DNA of 64,000 nucleotides from the NCBI RefSeq assembly GCF_022965805.1, contig NW_027331313.1:1-64000 (forward strand). The letters are read 5' to 3'. The position numbers and the translations under genes are program-made. Below are positions 10,678 through 21,994 of the stretch, one piece after another. The notes beneath the pieces are model-generated. The model saw only the letters and a list, made by a program, of their open reading frames with translations, made no database searches and had not been told where the DNA came from. The first letter of the stretch is position 1; the number at the start of each line of letters is the position of its first letter. Source of the stretch: Primulina eburnea (Eukaryota > Streptophyta > Magnoliopsida > Lamiales > Gesneriaceae).

Positions 10678-11538
10678 TTAGAACATACCGTTTCCAGAAC
10701 ACTTCTGGGCCAGATATTCCTTGCAATTTCGCTTCCAATGTCCAGGCTTCTTGCAGTGATGACAAACATCACCAGTCTTGTCAGCCTTAACTGGTCTGGC
10801 TGCCTCAACGGGATTCAGAGATTGCCTCATCAAGGGCACGTTCTTCTTGGGACGTTGGAAAGAACTCTTCTTTCCATTCCCATGTGGATCAATCTTCGTA
10901 CCAGATGAAGAACCCACATAAAGAACCGACTTCTCTTTCTTGATAGTGGACTCAAAGGTAACAAGCATATTCACCAACTCCTCAAGGGTCGGTTCCATCT
11001 TGTTCATGTTGAAGTTCACCACAAAAGGATCAAATGAGCTAGGCAGCGATAACAGCAACACGTCGGTGGTCAACTCCGAAGGAAAGATCATATCCATGCC
11101 AACGAGCTTGTCCACGAGCCCGATCACCTTTAGGCCATGCTCATGGACCGAGGCCCCATCTCGCATGCGCAAAGTGATCAGCTCCTTGACGGTAGCATGC
11201 CTAAGAGGACGCGTTTGCTCTCCAAAGAGCTCCTTGAGGTGCAAATGAATGTCAGCAGCACTCTTTGCACCCTCAAAACGCCTCTGCAGCTCATCATTCA
11301 TAGAAGTCAGCATATAACACCTGGCTATCAAGTCATGGTCACACCATTCCTTGTAAGCCTGCAATTCCTCAGGATTGCATTCAGTCGGAGCCTCAACAGG
11401 GGGCGACTCAGTCAGTGTATATGCTACATTTTCCGAATTCAAGACGATTTTCAGGTTTCTTAGCCAAGTGAGGTAATTAGGTCCAGTTAATATGTGTTTG
11501 TCGAGTATTATAGATATCGGATTGCGCATCGAAGACAT
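10678..11538 (-). CDS. Copia Gag (intact, 286 residues)
   Basis: The ATG at 11538 opens an uninterrupted frame beginning MSSMRNPISIILDKH. Residues about 1-200 form a copia-type Gag domain (GPNYLTWLRNLKIVLNSE near the start, YMLTSMNDELQRRFEG in the middle). Residues about 262-275 form one zinc knuckle, CHHCKKPGHWKRNC, of CX2CX4HX4C type. Gag would form the cytoplasmic virus-like particle and bind genomic RNA. The frame ends soon after the knuckle, where pol would normally continue. The second copia element (63714 onward) starts with an almost identical protein. Whether it is expressed cannot be seen. Confidence 0.88.
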   Translation of the reverse strand: MSSMRNPISIILDKHILTGPNYLTWLRNLKIVLNSENVAYTLTESPPVEAPTECNPEELQAYKEWCDHDLIARCYMLTSMNDELQRRFEGAKSAADIHLHLKELFGEQTRPLRHATVKELITLRMRDGASVHEHGLKVIGLVDKLVGMDMIFPSELTTDVLLLSLPSSFDPFVVNFNMNKMEPTLEELVNMLVTFESTIKKEKSVLYVGSSSGTKIDPHGNGKKSSFQRPKKNVPLMRQSLNPVEAARPVKADKTGDVCHHCKKPGHWKRNCKEYLAQKCSGNGMF

Positions 11539-13334
11539 TGTCGATTTGTACTGAAAAGTAAAAACAGATAAATGTTGATGACTATTTTAAATATTTAGTA
11601 AGATATAAAGTTTGGACTTTAACTTCATAAATTATCGCTCCCACTGTTTTGACATTTTCACTACCCTCTAGTGAAAACGGGAAACACTTTCCTCAGTAGG
11701 TACGTAAGGTCCAATTAGCGAATTGTGATCCCGAATAATATCGGCCATCACAACTCCTAAAAGGTAGTTTCCAATTGCATCGCCATGCAACCCTCTACGT
11801 ATACTTTTGTCTCACGTTTGATTAGGACCCAATAATATGACGTCGTTCATCTTTACGTGTCAAGCCTAACCCATCGATATTGAACCTTAATGGACGGTCG
11901 CCATGAGTTCCCTCAATAATATGAGCCGAAATCATGGGAGTTCCACGTAGTTCACATCACCATGTCAATGGATGTCACAGCTTTCCGGCACCCAGGGCCC
12001 CCTCAATAATATGAGCCGAGCCCCGAGTACGGGTAGCGTTCATCATGCATCCATTGTCGATGGAAGACAAGGAAATTATAAACAAATTTATAATTCCCCT
12101 TTTCGGACTTGATATTAATTTTGAATCTTATTCAAAATGAGGGTTTTTAATTTTGAAAGGTCTCATCATTAATTTTATTTTAAAAGCTCGCCATGTTTGA
12201 TCGTATGTTTGCCGGATTCATGCAACTTTTGTTATTATAATAATAATAACGCACATACTCATTATTTATAACATATCATGCATATATTATAAATAGAAAA
12301 CAGTACAAGGATGATCAATCGCCCCAAAACTAATGGCCCGTGTGAGCCAAACACGGGCCTAGGTCCAATCCTAGGGTAAATGCAAGGGATGCAATGCAAC
12401 TAAATTATTACATTAGCATCCAATATTACATGTCTTCGATCTTCATAATCATCAAGGCCACCATCTTCCAATCTTGATCTTCCACTATTCTAATATTTAC
12501 AATTAAATATCCATGGCATATAGGGATACATCTCATGGGGTGGGAACGGGCCATAAACCAAGCCCACTTTAAATTGATAATTATTACAATCATACAACAC
12601 AAATATCCTAGCATACACCTAGCAAATTGGGCTTGGGCTTTTGATCATCCTTCATGCATAATATCACATATCATACACCATCAATTAATTATCACAATAA
12701 TTAATTGATCCAATATTATATATCTTGATCCAATCACTAACCGCCACAATTATAAATTAAATTAACAAAGTATACAAACACCTTTGTCTACTTTCAAATT
12801 AATTTATTTATAATCGAATTTCTTGTAAATCACAATTTACTATAAATAATTAAAGTCCTACTTCAATTATTTATTTTATGAGAAAATATGTGCAACAATT
12901 GTAAATTTAAACTTAAGGGCCCAAAAACCATTTTTCACCAAAAATATTTTGGCCCATTTAAATTTCACAAATTATGTTGGCCATCCAATGGCCCAACATC
13001 TCAAGGCCCATGACACTAAGATTATCCAAAACACTTTTGAAACCCTAGTCGTCATTGCCGTCGCCGGAGCTCCGTCGCCGGATTCCGGCAACATAAAATT
13101 TTTTTTTTTTTTTATTTTAAAAGCAGTATTTCGGGGCTGCCCCTCGGCTGCCCGAAATTTTCGGGCAGCCCCTTCGGGCAACCCTCGGGCAGCCCCGGAA
13201 AAACATTTTTTTTTTTTTTTTTTGTTTCTAAAATTTCGGTCCTTGCATTTTGTTGCACCAAAAAAATCTCAAACGGTTAGAAATTGATCTCAACATAATA
13301 TTATGCAAATATTGCACAAAAAACCGTAACCATA
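11539..13334 (-). other. Copia copy 1 untranslated leader (1.8 kb)
   Basis: This long non-coding leader between PBS and gag is collinear with 61897-63713 in the second copia element. It contains a perfect stem-loop at 12335-12359 (9-bp arms GGCCCGTGT/ACACGGGCC), a GC-rich hairpin cluster at 13130-13198 between T-runs, and a short frame at 12426-12614 whose counterpart lies at 62629-62823. I see no protein domain. Confidence 0.7.
13130..13198. repeat. GC-rich inverted repeats (GGGCAGC/GCTGCCC) in copia leader
   Basis: Alternating GGGCTGCCC, CTGCCCGAA and TTCGGGCAGCCC units can pair with each other to form strong hairpins. The block lies between homopolymer T runs (about 13099-13113 and 13206-13223). 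The second copia element has a longer version at about 62005-62106 with about eight units, so copy number varies between elements. Confidence 0.7.
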
Positions 13335-13346
13335 GCTCGGATACCA
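13335..13346 (-). other. Primer-binding site, copia copy 1 (one-base variant)
   Basis: The complement reads TGGTATCCGAGC, one base different from the initiator tRNA-Met complement TGGTATCAGAGC seen in all other elements here, including the related copia at 61885. It lies two bases (AG) inside the LTR end. Confidence 0.82.
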
Positions 13347-13348
13347 CT

Positions 13349-15417
13349 TGAAAGCGGACCGGTTACGGTGGCCGGAAGCGCAACGGAAGTCAAAAATTTT
13401 AATTTCATAGCAAGAAATTCGGCCACCATGATTTATGTGCAATATTTACAAACAAACACCATACATAAGATGTTTTAGAAAATTACCTATCAACCTCTTG
13501 AGGTTGATGTATGGCACCAACTTTGTTGTAAACAACAAAGCTCTTCAAGGTTGAAGATCTACAAGCCTCCAACTTCCTTTCCTTCAAAATCAAGCCCACC
13601 ACAAGCTATGTAAAACCCCTCTTGATTTGCACTAGAAAAATCAAGAGGATTTTTCAATGAGAAATCTTTTATTCTCCAACACTTGAAGAAAAAAAGAGAG
13701 AAGAATTTTGGGAGAGAAAGACTAGAAAATTTCGGCCAAGACAAGGTTGGAATGAGGGAGTGAAGTCTAGACTTGGGTGTGGGAAAAGTGAAAAAGTTGA
13801 TCCCCATGCCATGCATTATTTTATTAAAAAGTATTCAAAGTCTCTTCACCTCCCAAGCATGCAAACCCTAGCATGTCATGCATATATAATATGGTTTTTA
13901 ACACATTAAAAACCATGGACTAAATTTTAATTATCTCCAACACATTTGAGATTAATTAAATACTACTTGAATTTATTCAAGTCTCACTAGTTAAATAATT
14001 ATTTTAATTGAGCTCTACAAGACTCAATATTATTAATTCAACACTTGAATTATTTTTAATTATTTGGACTCTACTAGGTCCACTAGTGTTTAATTAATTC
14101 AACACTTGAATTAATTTAATTTAGTCCCCAATAATGTTTATGAAAATCACAATTTTTCAACTACATTATTTACTTGGCCAAATTTTAATCTTAGGAACAC
14201 TTCCATAAATTAAAATTTATATTTCTCTCTTAGAAGTCATACTTCTATTTTTCTTAACGCTTATAAACACATTTATAAGCCGTTCAACACATTGAACTAT
14301 TTTACTTCTCATCGGGATTTACAAAGCCAGTACTTGTGTGGCCCTCAATGGTTCATTGATACAACTAGCCGTGGGTTCACATCTCCATGTGATTCAGACT
14401 AAACATGTCCTTATACGAGCATACCCCAATTGCTCCATTCTTACTTATCAACTCCTTGATAGTAAGAACGTCAGAACTCAAGTCTGATAGTACCCAACCA
14501 ATCACGTTAAACGCCTAGCAGCATCGCTTACGTGATTCCCTAGGTATCACATGATAGTGCCTGCAAGAACCATTCAATTATGGTTAGCGTACAGTACGGT
14601 CCCTTCAACTCATATATCCCGACCGATTCGACAACTATTGGTTTATCGAGAGTTGTCAATGAATCGATACTATGTGTCATGTTGTGGTTGCATCGATGGT
14701 GTAATCTATGAAACCCCTTTCATAATTACCACCATACTCTGATCAGAGATTTCAACCCACATATACATGAAAAACACATAGGATATCCATACCCGAAGGT
14801 AAGCGGTGAATCCCCGACTACAATGCATCGACTCCTATATGTTTCGCCGTAACACCCAACCTTGCCACCTAATGACCCCATAAGAGTCGGTAAACAAGTC
14901 AAAGTGAAACGCTAGCACATAGAGTCTCAATGTTGTCCCGGGTCATAAGGACTAATTCTGTACAACCATAAACCAGGACTTTTCCACTCGATAAGTGAGA
15001 ACCACTTGGAAAGTCCTTTTATGGAGGGTTGTTCAGTGCACTCTACCAGGAACACCTATCTGCATGCTCGGACATCACAATGTCCCCTACCAATGAAACA
15101 TGGTACTCACATCGCAGATACTAGTCTCTAACTCGAGCGGCCTTTATCCTTCTTAGTGGCGGCTGAATCGACTAGGAACGGTTTAGAATATACAGTATTC
15201 CAAATATGAGTTTCATGATACTCATCATATGAGCATCTCATATTCTTTCTACTATTTGTATATTCAAGGACTTTATCTATGCAACTAGCATGGGTATAAA
15301 GATAAAGATGCGCCAAATTAATAAATTCAAATATTATTAAAATAAAGATTGCTTATACATAGAGTTTCATTGTGAACACTCGGCCAACACTTGGCTCGAC
15401 GGGCACCTACTCTAACA
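13349..15417 (-). repeat. Copia copy 1, 5' LTR
   Basis: This 2069-bp LTR is almost identical to 6221-8287. On the minus strand it would drive transcription of gag. It includes the inverted-repeat chain at about 13893-14285 and a TATA-like stretch (ATATATAATATGG on the plus strand near 13880) just beyond it. It ends at 15417, followed by the resumed Tekay LTR. Confidence 0.92.
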
Positions 15418-16280
15418 ATCAATGCCTCCAATAGATAATCAATGAAATCAATACATAACAATGGATCAATGGAAGGGAATAACACTTTGAAACCTTTAAA
15501 ACACAATACATATAATATCATGTGAGCAAAAAGGATGAAATTCCACTTACAAACCAATAGAACACCTCCAACTATACTCTTGGTACACCACCTACAACAA
15601 TAATCCATAAATAACACCAATATCAAGACTAAATCCAAGAGTCCATGCTAAATAATCCATAGAACCATCAAAACATCAAATCCAAAATAACCCTTAACTC
15701 GAAACCTCATTAGAATCGCACCAAAAACTTACCTAAGCTTCCTTATACCACGGAGAACGATGATCTCAAGTCGGAAATCCAAATAACTCCAAGAAACAAA
15801 GATAGAAAGCAAAAGAAATGGATGAAAACCCTTGCCAATGGAGGGAAATCTCGAATGGAAGGGAAAGAAATGGATAAGGTATGGCCAACAACTCCCAAAA
15901 AGTAGCTAAATATCTCGCCCATACTTACACCGCGGGTGCGGTGCTACAAATACCGCGGGTGCGGTCTCACCGCGGGTGCGGTCCTTGCACTGCCGCGGGT
16001 GCGGTGATGCCACGGCCCTCCAAATCCAAAATCATGAATAGTACACCGCGGGGGCACTCATCTAAGAGCGCGGGTGCACTCTACTCACGGCAATGAACAG
16101 TAACAAAACAACTAAAATCGATTCGAAACGCTGAAACGAACAATCAACACCAACTAACACCTCAAATAAATAATAACCAATAATACTATAGCCCAAAACA
16201 CAACTATAATCATCTAATCACATAACCCAATTAACACAATAAAGCTTAAACCGTACCGTACACCGGGCTCGGCTATTACA
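15418..16280 (-). repeat. Tekay copy 1, 5' LTR, outer part
   Basis: The sequence resumes exactly where 6220 left off when compared with the uninterrupted LTR near bases 75-937. It ends with the complement of TGTAATAGCC at 16280. The GC minirepeat block is at about 15928-16081. The following five bases ATACT are the expected right half of the Tekay target duplication; the other half is outside the window. Confidence 0.9.
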
Positions 16281-16422
16281 ATACTAGCTCAATTGGTACA
16301 AGATATGTTGCCAAGTACCTTATATCCAGGGAGGTCTTGGGTTCCATTCTTGGAAGGCACAAACTATAGCCTGGACTATAGAAGTTCTATGAGTAACCCG
16401 TACGACGCCTATGGAAAGCCCG
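16281..16422 (+). repeat. SINE-like tRNA-derived repeat, copy 1, 5' part
   Basis: A Pol III box A-like TAGCTCAATTGGTA near the start is followed by a diverged box B-like stretch (GGGTTCCATTCTTGG). Sequence then matches copy 2 at 29281-29425 (GAGTAACCC, TACGACGCCTATGGAAAGCC). The repeat is interrupted at 16423 by gag-only element A and resumes at 29167. Called SINE-like rather than tRNA because the tRNA fold is not closed and the body extends to about 250 bp. Confidence 0.55.
16418..16422. other. Target-site duplication of element A (GCCCG), left
   Basis: GCCCG before the LTR start at 16423 is repeated at 29162-29166 directly after the LTR end at 29161. Removing element A restores a continuous SINE-like repeat. 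Confidence 0.9.
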
Positions 16423-17529
16423 TGTAGTAGCCCGAATTCCAAATTGGGTAATTAACGGATTAATGGTGATTAAGAAGGTTTAATGTGTAATTTTGACCGT
16501 GGTCATGATCGGACGGACCGAAGAGGGTTCGGAAGCACCGAAGAGTTCGGACGATCCGAAGTGTAGTTCGGTGAATCCGATCATAGGTGTCAAGTGTTGA
16601 TCGACACGTCATTTTTCCATGCATGTTCGGACGGTCCGAAGTGTATGATCGGAGGATCCGATCATGAGCTGTCAAGAGCCAATGGACACGTAGCGTTCGG
16701 ACGTTCCGAAGTGTTGTTCGGAGGATCCGAACTTGGCCTATAAATAGTGCTCGGATTTCTCATTTGTGACTTGCCAATTCATGATTTTGCCTCATAGTTG
16801 AGAGGATTTGGAAGGTTTCTAGGGTTAGTTGTTGGTCGAGCGATAGCCAAGAGCTGCCAGGAGTAGTAGCGTAGCGGCGCCTGAGTTTCAAGGCAATCGA
16901 CATCAAAGGGCTGTCGACGGACGAAGGTAAACCCTAAACCTTTGGTAGTACTAGGGAGTACTGGTTTTGCTAGTCGAGCATGGTAGTATTGATTGAGTAT
17001 GCTTTTGATGCGTAGGCTTGTGCTAGACCTGATCAGCGGTGTTGCGTAAGGCTAGGCTTGCTGTGATAGAGGTACGAAAGTACTATCCGAGATATCCTGG
17101 TTGAGTATACATTCATATATGTGTTGCATGAGTATTTGCTGCATTGTTATATGTCATATGATGCATGCTATTATGTCACGAGTTATGATGCATATTGCAT
17201 ATCATGTTGAGCCGTATCTCCTTCGAGATAGCCTTTACTGTTGAGCTGTATCTCTTTCGAGATAAGCTATATCTTGGGGCCGCTCAGCCCTGTCTTGTGG
17301 ACGCATGGACACCGAGAGTACACAGTGGCCGACGGGTCGGGAGGGCTTCGGTGGTCCGGGACATTTTAGGTCCACGTCTGTCTTGTAGTGGATGCAGTGA
17401 CCCAGAGGTTGGACCGCGCGGCACTATCCACTTGGCGCCTCTAGACTGAGCATTTTGAGATCCTTTGTGATTCCTGTTTCTTGACTACCCTGGTATCATA
17501 TCATAGCATGTGCATTTCATATAGGTTTG
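16423..17529 (+). repeat. Element A 5' LTR, segment 1
   Basis: This is the first 1107 bp of the LTR from TGTAGTAGCCCG. It holds the eight-copy WTCGGA-N3-TCCGAW palindrome array (about 16507-16731), TATAAATA at 16739-16746 and a telo-box-like AAACCCTAA. It is interrupted after GTTTG (17525-17529) by element B. Confidence 0.92.
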
Positions 17530-18976
17530 TGTAGTAGCCCGAATTCCAAATTGGGTAATTAACGGAGTAATGGTGATTAAGAAGGTTAAGGTGTAATTTT
17601 GGCTATGGTCATGATCGGACGGACCGAAGAGGGTTCGGAAGCACCGAAGAGTTCGGACGATCCGAAGTGTAGTTCGGTGAATCCGATCATAGGTGTCAAG
17701 TGTTGATCGACACGTCATTTTTCCATGCATGTTCGGACGGTCCGAAGTGTATGATCGGAGGATCCGATCATGAGCTGTCAAGAGCCAATGGACACGTAGC
17801 GTTCGGACGTTCCGAAGTGTTGTTCGGAGGATCCGAACATGGCCTATAAATAGTGCTCGGATTTCTCATTTGTGACTTGCCAATTCATGATTTTGCCTCA
17901 TAGTTGAGAGGATTTGGAAGGTTTCTAGGGTTAGTTGTTGGTCGAGCGATAGCCAAGAGCTGCCAGGAGTAGTAGCGTAGCGGCGCCTGAGTTTCAAGGC
18001 AATCGACATCAAAGGGCTGTCGACGGACGAAGGTAAACCCTAAACCTTTGGTAGTACTAGGGAGTACTGGTTTTGCTAGTCGAGCATGGTAGTATTGATT
18101 GAGTATGCTTTTGATGCGTAGGCTTGTGCTAGACCTGATTAGCGGTGTTGCGTAAGGCTAGGCTTGCTGTGATAGAGGTACGAAAGTACTATCCGAGATA
18201 TCCTGGTTGAGTATACATTCTTATATGTGTTGCATGATTATGTGGTGCATTGATATATGTCATATGATGCATGCTATTATGTCACGTTTACTACTGCATG
18301 TTGCATTTCATATTGAGCCGTATCTCCTTCGAGATAGCCTTTACTGTTGAGCTGTATCTCTTTCGAGATAAGCTATATCTTGGGGCCGCTCAGCCCTGTC
18401 TTGTGGACGCATGGACACCGAGAGTACACAGTGGCCGATGGGTCGGGAGGGCTTCGGTGATCCGGGACATTTTAGGTCCACGTCTGTCTTGTAGTGGATG
18501 CAGTGACCTAGAGGTTGGACCGCGCGGCACTATCCACTTGGCGCCTTTAGACTGAGCATTTTGAGATCTTTTGTGACTCCTGTTTCTTGACTACCCTGGT
18601 ATCATATCATAGCATGTGCATTTCATATAGGTTTGTATACTCATGCTTTTGTACTGGGCGTTCTTATCGCTCACGTCCTCGGTTTTGTTTATCTTGGACA
18701 CCCCATTCCCACGGGGCAGGCCTCAGGTTGGATGGCTCAGGAGGAGCAGGAGGAGGACGTTGAGTAGCTGGTTGGTTTAGTTTTCAGTGTTTTCCATTTG
18801 ATTCGATATGGTTGTACTGGATATTTCATTTTGAGTTAGTCTAGACTTCGATTTCGATTGGGTTGTATAACTATTGTTGTTGGCCATATTTCCGCTGTTA
18901 TCTCTGATTATAATTAATTAGGTTAATTGCATGCTTAGTTTTTGATTAGTAGGTGATTCTGGAACGGGTCACTACA
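17530..18976 (+). repeat. Element B 5' LTR
   Basis: 1447 bp, from TGTAGTAGCCCG to GGGTCACTACA. The palindrome array is at about 17613-17839 and TATAAATA at 17845-17852, placing the likely transcription start about 30 bp further on. Short frames in it recur in every LTR of the family and are not genes. Confidence 0.93.
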
Positions 18977-18980
18977 TTTA

Positions 18981-18992
18981 TGGTATCAGAGC
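18981..18992 (+). other. Primer-binding site (initiator tRNA-Met), element B
   Basis: TGGTATCAGAGC lies four bases after the LTR end and is complementary to the 3' end of initiator tRNA-Met. It is identical in elements A and C. Confidence 0.92.
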
Positions 18993-19074
18993 ATGCGTAT
19001 GATTTTGGGATATAGATTCTGTTTTGGGATTTCCGTTGACCATTTTACCATTTTCCCTATTCTATCTTGTAGCG

Positions 19075-20107
19075 ATGGCTGACCATTTTTGATGACGGGA
19101 GTAGTCAGGGGAGTGTAGGTCGATGGGGTGACCAGGACGATCGTAGGCGTCATCGTGAGCATCGCCATCGTCGGGATGGTCCTAGGCGTTTTGATTTGCA
19201 TCGTTTTATTCAGATGGGGCCTAAGCCTCTAGTCGGTGGAGAGACTCCCGATGATGCTGAGGACTGGTTAGAGCGCATGGAGAGTTGTTTCCGTGCATTT
19301 CAGTGCACCGAGGAGCAGAAGATAGAGACCCTTAGCTTTCTTCTCGAGGGCCGTGCGCGCAAGTGGTGGCGATCGACTTCTGCGCCGATAGTCCAGTCCC
19401 AGGGTAGGGTGACTTGGGCCGATTTCCGTGCAGCTTTCATGCAGCTGTACTTTCCTCCAGCCCTTCGCCAGGCCAAGACGATTGAGCTCCTGAACCTTAA
19501 GCAGGGGAGTATGTCTGTTGATGAGTATCAGCAGAAATTCTTTGAGTTGTTACCCTTCGCTCCTCATATCAGTGGAAGTTCTGAGGCCAAGTATGATCAT
19601 TTCCTCCAGGGCCTTAATCAGGAGATCTTTGATCGAGTCACTGTCTGTGATAATCCTACTTCTTATGATGGGTTAGTGAACCGGTGTCGCCAGGCAGAGA
19701 TCAGTCTCCAGCGTGGTAGGGCTATTCTTTCTTCTTCTAGACCTCCGAGTACTTTGAGCCCTAGGTCTCAGTCGTTCAAGAAATCTGGTTCTTCTTCTTC
19801 TGGATCTGGATCACGGTCTAGCGGTGTTTTCCGCTTTGGTGATAAGAAGGATGCTTGTGTGCATTGTGGAAAGAACCATCTCTCGGAGCAATGCCGATCA
19901 GTCGCGGGAGCTTGTTTTCAGTGCGGAGAGATAGGGCATATTAAGAAGTATTGTCCTCAGTTGCGAGGTGGAGCAGGACCTGGTTCCGGATCACAGACGA
20001 CTGTTCAGCAGAGGAGGCAGGGTCAGGCAGTGGGTAGTTCGAATCTTCGACCTCGTGCCCAAAGTCAGGTATTTGCGCTGAACCAGGATCAGGCTGCAGA
20101 TGACTGA
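19075..20107 (+). pseudogene. Element B Gag, disrupted at its start
   Basis: The family start codon (ATGGCTGACCA, at 19075) is followed by one extra T in a T run, so the frame meets TGA six codons in. C and A have one T fewer and stay open. From 19196 the Gag frame is open for 303 codons to 20107 but has no upstream ATG in frame; the first internal ATG is in MGPKPL (19214). Domains match A: retrotransposon Gag (DAEDWLERMESCFRAF, DFRAAFMQLYFPPALRQAKT) then two zinc knuckles (CVHCGKNHLSEQC, CFQCGEIGHIKKYC). An N-terminally shortened Gag is possible. Confidence 0.85.
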
Positions 20108-20357
20108 GAGAGTCATAGCAGGTACTTTTCGTTTATGCGGTATTCCTGCTTTTGTTCTTATTGATACCGGAGCATCGCATTCATTCATTTCTGCACGATT
20201 TGTTAAGCTTCATAAGTTACTGTATGTTTCTCTTGATGTCATTCTTTCCGTTTCTACTCCGATGGGTCATTCGGTTTTAGCCAAGCGTCTAGTGATGGGT
20301 TGTCCCTTAGATTTGGAGGGTAACGATGTTGTTATTTTCGTTTTGTTCATTCTCTAA
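20100..20357 (+). pseudogene. Element B truncated retropepsin frame
   Basis: This 85-codon frame overlaps the end of gag in the +1 frame through ATGACTGA, where the ATG of this frame overlaps the gag stop. It contains the aspartic protease motif LIDTGASHSFISARFV, then STPMGHSVLAKRLVMGCPL, and stops after EGNDVVIFVLFIL, before the second half of the protease fold. It resembles Tekay-type proteases that normally follow Gag in frame. Probably inactive. Confidence 0.8.
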
Positions 20358-20362
20358 GCCTG

Positions 20363-20396
20363 ATTTCGAGGACGAAATCTTTTAAGGGGGGGAGAA
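20363..20396 (+). promoter_or_regulatory. Element B inverted repeat and polypurine tract
   Basis: ATTTCG-AGGA-CGAAAT (20363-20378) is followed by a purine run with GGGGGGGAGAA ending at the 3' LTR. The inverted repeat is shared with elements A, C and both Tekay copies although the LTRs are unrelated in sequence. Confidence 0.82.
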
Positions 20397-21843
20397 TGTA
20401 GTAGCCCGAATTCCAAATTGGGTAATTAACGGAGTAATGGTGATTAAGAAGGTTAAGGTGTAATTTTGGCTATGGTCATGATCGGACGGACCGAAGAGGG
20501 TTCGGAAGCACCGAAGAGTTCGGACGATCCGAAGTGTAGTTCGGTGAATCCGATCATAGGTGTCAAGTGTTGATCGACACGTCATTTTTCCATGCATGTT
20601 CGGACGGTCCGAAGTGTATGATCGGAGGATCCGATCATGAGCTGTCAAGAGCCAATGGACACGTAGCGTTCGGACGTTCCGAAGTGTTGTTCGGAGGATC
20701 CGAACATGGCCTATAAATAGTGCTCGGATTTCTCATTTGTGACTTGCCAATTCATGATTTTGCCTCATAGTTGAGAGGATTTGGAAGGTTTCTAGGGTTA
20801 GTTGTTGGTCGAGCGATAGCCAAGAGCTGCCAGGAGTAGTAGCGTAGCGGCGCCTGAGTTTCAAGGCAATCGACATCAAAGGGCTGTCGACGGACGAAGG
20901 TAAACCCTAAACCTTTGGTAGTACTAGGGAGTACTGGTTTTGCTAGTCGAGCATGGTAGTATTGATTGAGTATGCTTTTGATGCGTAGGCTTGTGCTAGA
21001 CCTGATTAGCGGTGTTGCGTAAGGCTAGGCTTGCTGTGATAGAGGTACGAAAGTACTATCCGAGATATCCTGGTTGAGTATACATTCTTATATGTGTTGC
21101 ATGATTATGTGGTGCATTGATATATGTCATATGATGCATGCTATTATGTCACGTTTACTACTGCATGTTGCATTTCATATTGAGCCGTATCTCCTTCGAG
21201 ATAGCCTTTACTGTTGAGCTGTATCTCTTTCGAGATAAGCTATATCTTGGGGCCGCTCAGCCCTGTCTTGTGGACGCATGGACACCGAGAGTACACAGTG
21301 GCCGACGGGTCGGGAGGGCTTCGGTGATCCGGGACATTTTAGGTCCACGTCTGTCTTGTAGTGGATGCAGTGACCCAGAGGTTGGACCGCGCGGCACTAT
21401 CCACTTGGCGCCTCTAGACTGAGCATTTTGAGATCTTTTGTGACTCCTGTTTCTTGACTACCCTGGTATCATATCATAGCATGTGCATTTCATATTGGTT
21501 TGTATACTCATGCTTTTGTACTGGGCGTTCTTATCGCTCACGTCCTCGGTTTTGTTTATCTTGGACACCCCATTCCCACGGGGCAGGCCTCAGGTTGGAT
21601 GGCTCAGGAGGAGCAGGAGGAGGACGTTGAGTAGCTGGTTGGTTTAGTTTTCAGTGTTTTCCATTTGATTCGATATGGTTGTACTGGATATTTCATTTTG
21701 AGTTAGTCTAGACTTCGATTTCGATTGGGTTGTATAACTATTGTTGTTGGCCATATTTCCGCTGTTATCTCTGATTATAATTAATTAGGTTAATTGCATG
21801 CTTAGTTTTTGATTAGTAGGTGATTCTGGAACGGGTCACTACA
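20397..21843 (+). repeat. Element B 3' LTR
   Basis: 1447 bp, differing from the 5' LTR at about four sites. The palindrome array is at about 20480-20706 and TATAAATA at 20712-20719. It ends CACTACA, directly followed by the second GTTTG. Confidence 0.93.
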
Positions 21844-21848
21844 GTTTG

Positions 21849-21994
21849 TATACTCATACTTTTGTACTGGGCGTTCTTATCGCTCATGTCCTCGGTTTTG
21901 TTTATCTTGGACACCCCATTCCCACGGGGCAGGCCTCAGGTTGGATGGCTCAGGAGGAGCAGGAGGAGGACGTTGAGTAGCTGGTTGGTTTAGT
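21849..21994 (+). repeat. Element A 5' LTR, segment 2
   Basis: 146 bp of the A LTR lie between nested elements B and C, after the GTTTG duplication at 21844-21848 and ending with TTAGT (21990-21994), the target duplication of C. It aligns with the matching region of the 3' LTR of A near 28820-28970. Confidence 0.9.

Larger units (their letters stand above)
6221..15417 (-). mobile_element. Ty1/copia LTR retrotransposon, defective, minus strand
   Basis: A 9.2-kb element lies inside the Tekay copy 1 5' LTR. It has two LTRs of about 2.07 kb with TG...CA ends, a PBS at 13335-13346, a long leader, an intact gag, then decayed protease, a large deletion covering the integrase core, and degenerate reverse transcriptase and RNase H. 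The gene order with integrase before reverse transcriptase identifies Ty1/copia. The LTRs differ at few positions although pol is ruined, suggesting it was mobilised with help from another copy. The target duplication is imperfect: the flanks share only ATC. Confidence 0.9.
17530..21843 (+). mobile_element. Gag-only LTR retrotransposon B, nested in the LTR of A
   Basis: A complete 4314-bp element with two 1447-bp LTRs (17530-18976, 20397-21843) that differ at about four positions, a PBS, a gag with a disrupted start, a protease frame and a polypurine tract. It is flanked by the perfect 5-bp duplication GTTTG (17525-17529 and 21844-21848). The same orientation as its host and the low LTR divergence show a recent insertion. 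Confidence 0.94.

Noticed and set aside
16281..16422. A functional tRNA gene
   Set aside because: Box A and B-like motifs are present but box B is diverged here, no closed cloverleaf is apparent, and homology extends well past tRNA length.
19196..19213. Start of element B Gag at 19196
   Set aside because: The codon there is TTG inside the conserved RRFDLHRF stretch, not a start; the true family start is upstream and broken.
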